From the NCBI RefSeq assembly GCF_018408705.1, contig NZ_AP023421.1, forward strand, positions 62,001 through 126,000: DNA of 64,000 nt, given 5' to 3'. Source of the stretch: Pusillibacter faecalis (GTDB taxonomy: Bacteria > Bacillota > Clostridia > Oscillospirales > Oscillospiraceae). The first letter of the stretch is position 1; each line of letters opens with the position of its first letter. The position numbers and the translations under genes are program-made. Below the pieces are notes generated by a model, which saw only the letters and a list, made by a program, of their open reading frames with translations, searched no databases and was not told where the DNA came from. This document shows positions 63,501-64,000 of this stretch, piece after piece.

Positions 63501-63839
63501 ATGTCTGAGTGTTTGTTTTGCAGTATCGCTGCCGGGGAGATCCCCAGCAGCAAGGTCTACGAGGATGACGTGTGCTTTGCCTTCAACGACATTGCACCCC
63601 AGGCACCCACCCACTTTCTGGTGATTCCCAAGGCCCACATTGGCTCTGTGTCTGAAGTGACAGCCGATAACAGCGGTGTTGTGGCTCACATCTTTGAGGT
63701 GATCTCGAAGCTGGCTAAAGAACAGGGGCTGGAGAGCTACCGGATAGTCTCCAACATCGGTGAGCAAGCAGGGCAGAGTGTTTTTCATCTGCATTTCCAC
63801 GTGTTGAGCGGCCGGGACATGACTTGGCCTCCGGGCTGA
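63501..63839 (+). CDS. HIT family (HinT-like) nucleotide-binding hydrolase
   Basis: The 112-residue protein has the histidine triad HLHFH (His96, His98, His100) and an N-terminal CLFC pair that can bind zinc with downstream His residues. HinT proteins hydrolyse purine nucleoside phosphoramidates. AGGAGG precedes ATG 63501. It is the last gene in the window. Confidence 0.95.
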   Translation: MSECLFCSIAAGEIPSSKVYEDDVCFAFNDIAPQAPTHFLVIPKAHIGSVSEVTADNSGVVAHIFEVISKLAKEQGLESYRIVSNIGEQAGQSVFHLHFHVLSGRDMTWPPG

Positions 63840-63951
63840 GCGAGCAAATAGTCCTGAAGAGATAAAACAAGGCTATCATCAGAGGCCTATTGAGGGGACT
63901 GGCAAGGGGAGAAGTGTCTCGCCGATTTTCTACGGTTTGCTTTGTCTATGC

Positions 63952-63984
63952 AAAAGCAGCGCCTTTCGGCGCTGCTTTTTTATA
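63952..63984 (+). terminator. Terminator after the HIT gene
   Basis: A perfect 12-bp stem (63952-63963 with 63968-63979) with a TTTC loop ends in a T run, 112 bp after the stop. Confidence 0.85.
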
Positions 63985-64000
63985 TACGATTCATGAACTT

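Overview
The window looks like chromosomal DNA of a spore-forming, anaerobic Clostridia member, most likely of the Oscillospiraceae/Oscillospirales type. The evidence is an alpha/beta-type small acid-soluble spore protein (48855-49052), an IreB-type regulator, tRNA-sensing T-box leaders ahead of a tryptophan transporter and alaS, DUF4250, DUF6514-like and DUF815 proteins, strong AGGAGG ribosome sites with frequent TTG/GTG starts, and a GC-rich background with a few AT-rich intrusions. There are no rRNA genes, CRISPR arrays, phage genes or intact insertion sequences. One tRNA gene is present (tRNA-Pro-GGG).

Layout. 1-3607: the 3' end of a PepV-like M20 dipeptidase, then a YfcC-family transporter and the dipeptidase pepD behind a near-perfect sigma-54 promoter. 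3715-4566: panB (minus). 5118-9107: a minus-strand redox operon (flavodoxin, aldo/keto reductase, cupin, carboxymuconolactone decarboxylase-like, Cys-rich mini-protein) facing a LysR regulator. 9223-14995: a branched-chain amino acid operon, ilvB1-ilvN1-ilvB2-ilvN2-ilvC, behind a leader with an Ile/Leu/Val-rich peptide and an intrinsic terminator. 15074-16621: a DUF815 ATPase and tRNA-Pro. 16701-19727: an AT-rich accessory stretch (DUF6602, a helical protein, XRE and DUF6514-like proteins). 19998-30080: a flavoprotein, a LysR regulator, a complete branched-chain-amino-acid-type ABC transporter, two paralogous M24 metallopeptidases and an SDR dehydrogenase. 30225-33641: pyruvate carboxylase (minus).

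34132-38941: XRE-cupin regulator, isopropylmalate/tartrate-dehydrogenase-like enzyme, a second YfcC transporter and an M20 peptidase. 39090-43997: a tocopherol-cyclase-like protein, a GltS-type symporter, LysR and an esterase. 44047-47307: a Trp T-box followed by a 10-codon Trp-containing mini-ORF and trpXYZ. 47517-51149: malic enzyme, SASP, an Rrf2 regulator and glmM. 51387-57083: LacI regulator, maltodextrin-type ABC transporter and malQ. 57144-59365: hemerythrin, ireB and small genes. 59310-63839: the alaS T-box, an AT-rich EcsC-like fragment, alaS, two broken small genes and a HIT protein.

Together the genes describe an amino-acid/peptide-using fermenter. Several uptake systems sit beside the hydrolase or oxidoreductase that would process their cargo: YfcC with PepD or M20, Liv-type ABC with M24 pairs and an SDR, and a maltodextrin ABC with MalQ. 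Anaplerosis is represented by pyruvate carboxylase and malic enzyme. The most striking points are regulatory: the Trp T-box plus Trp mini-ORF, the peptide attenuator ahead of a doubled acetohydroxyacid synthase set whose catalytic subunits differ at known specificity residues, and the sigma-54 promoter.
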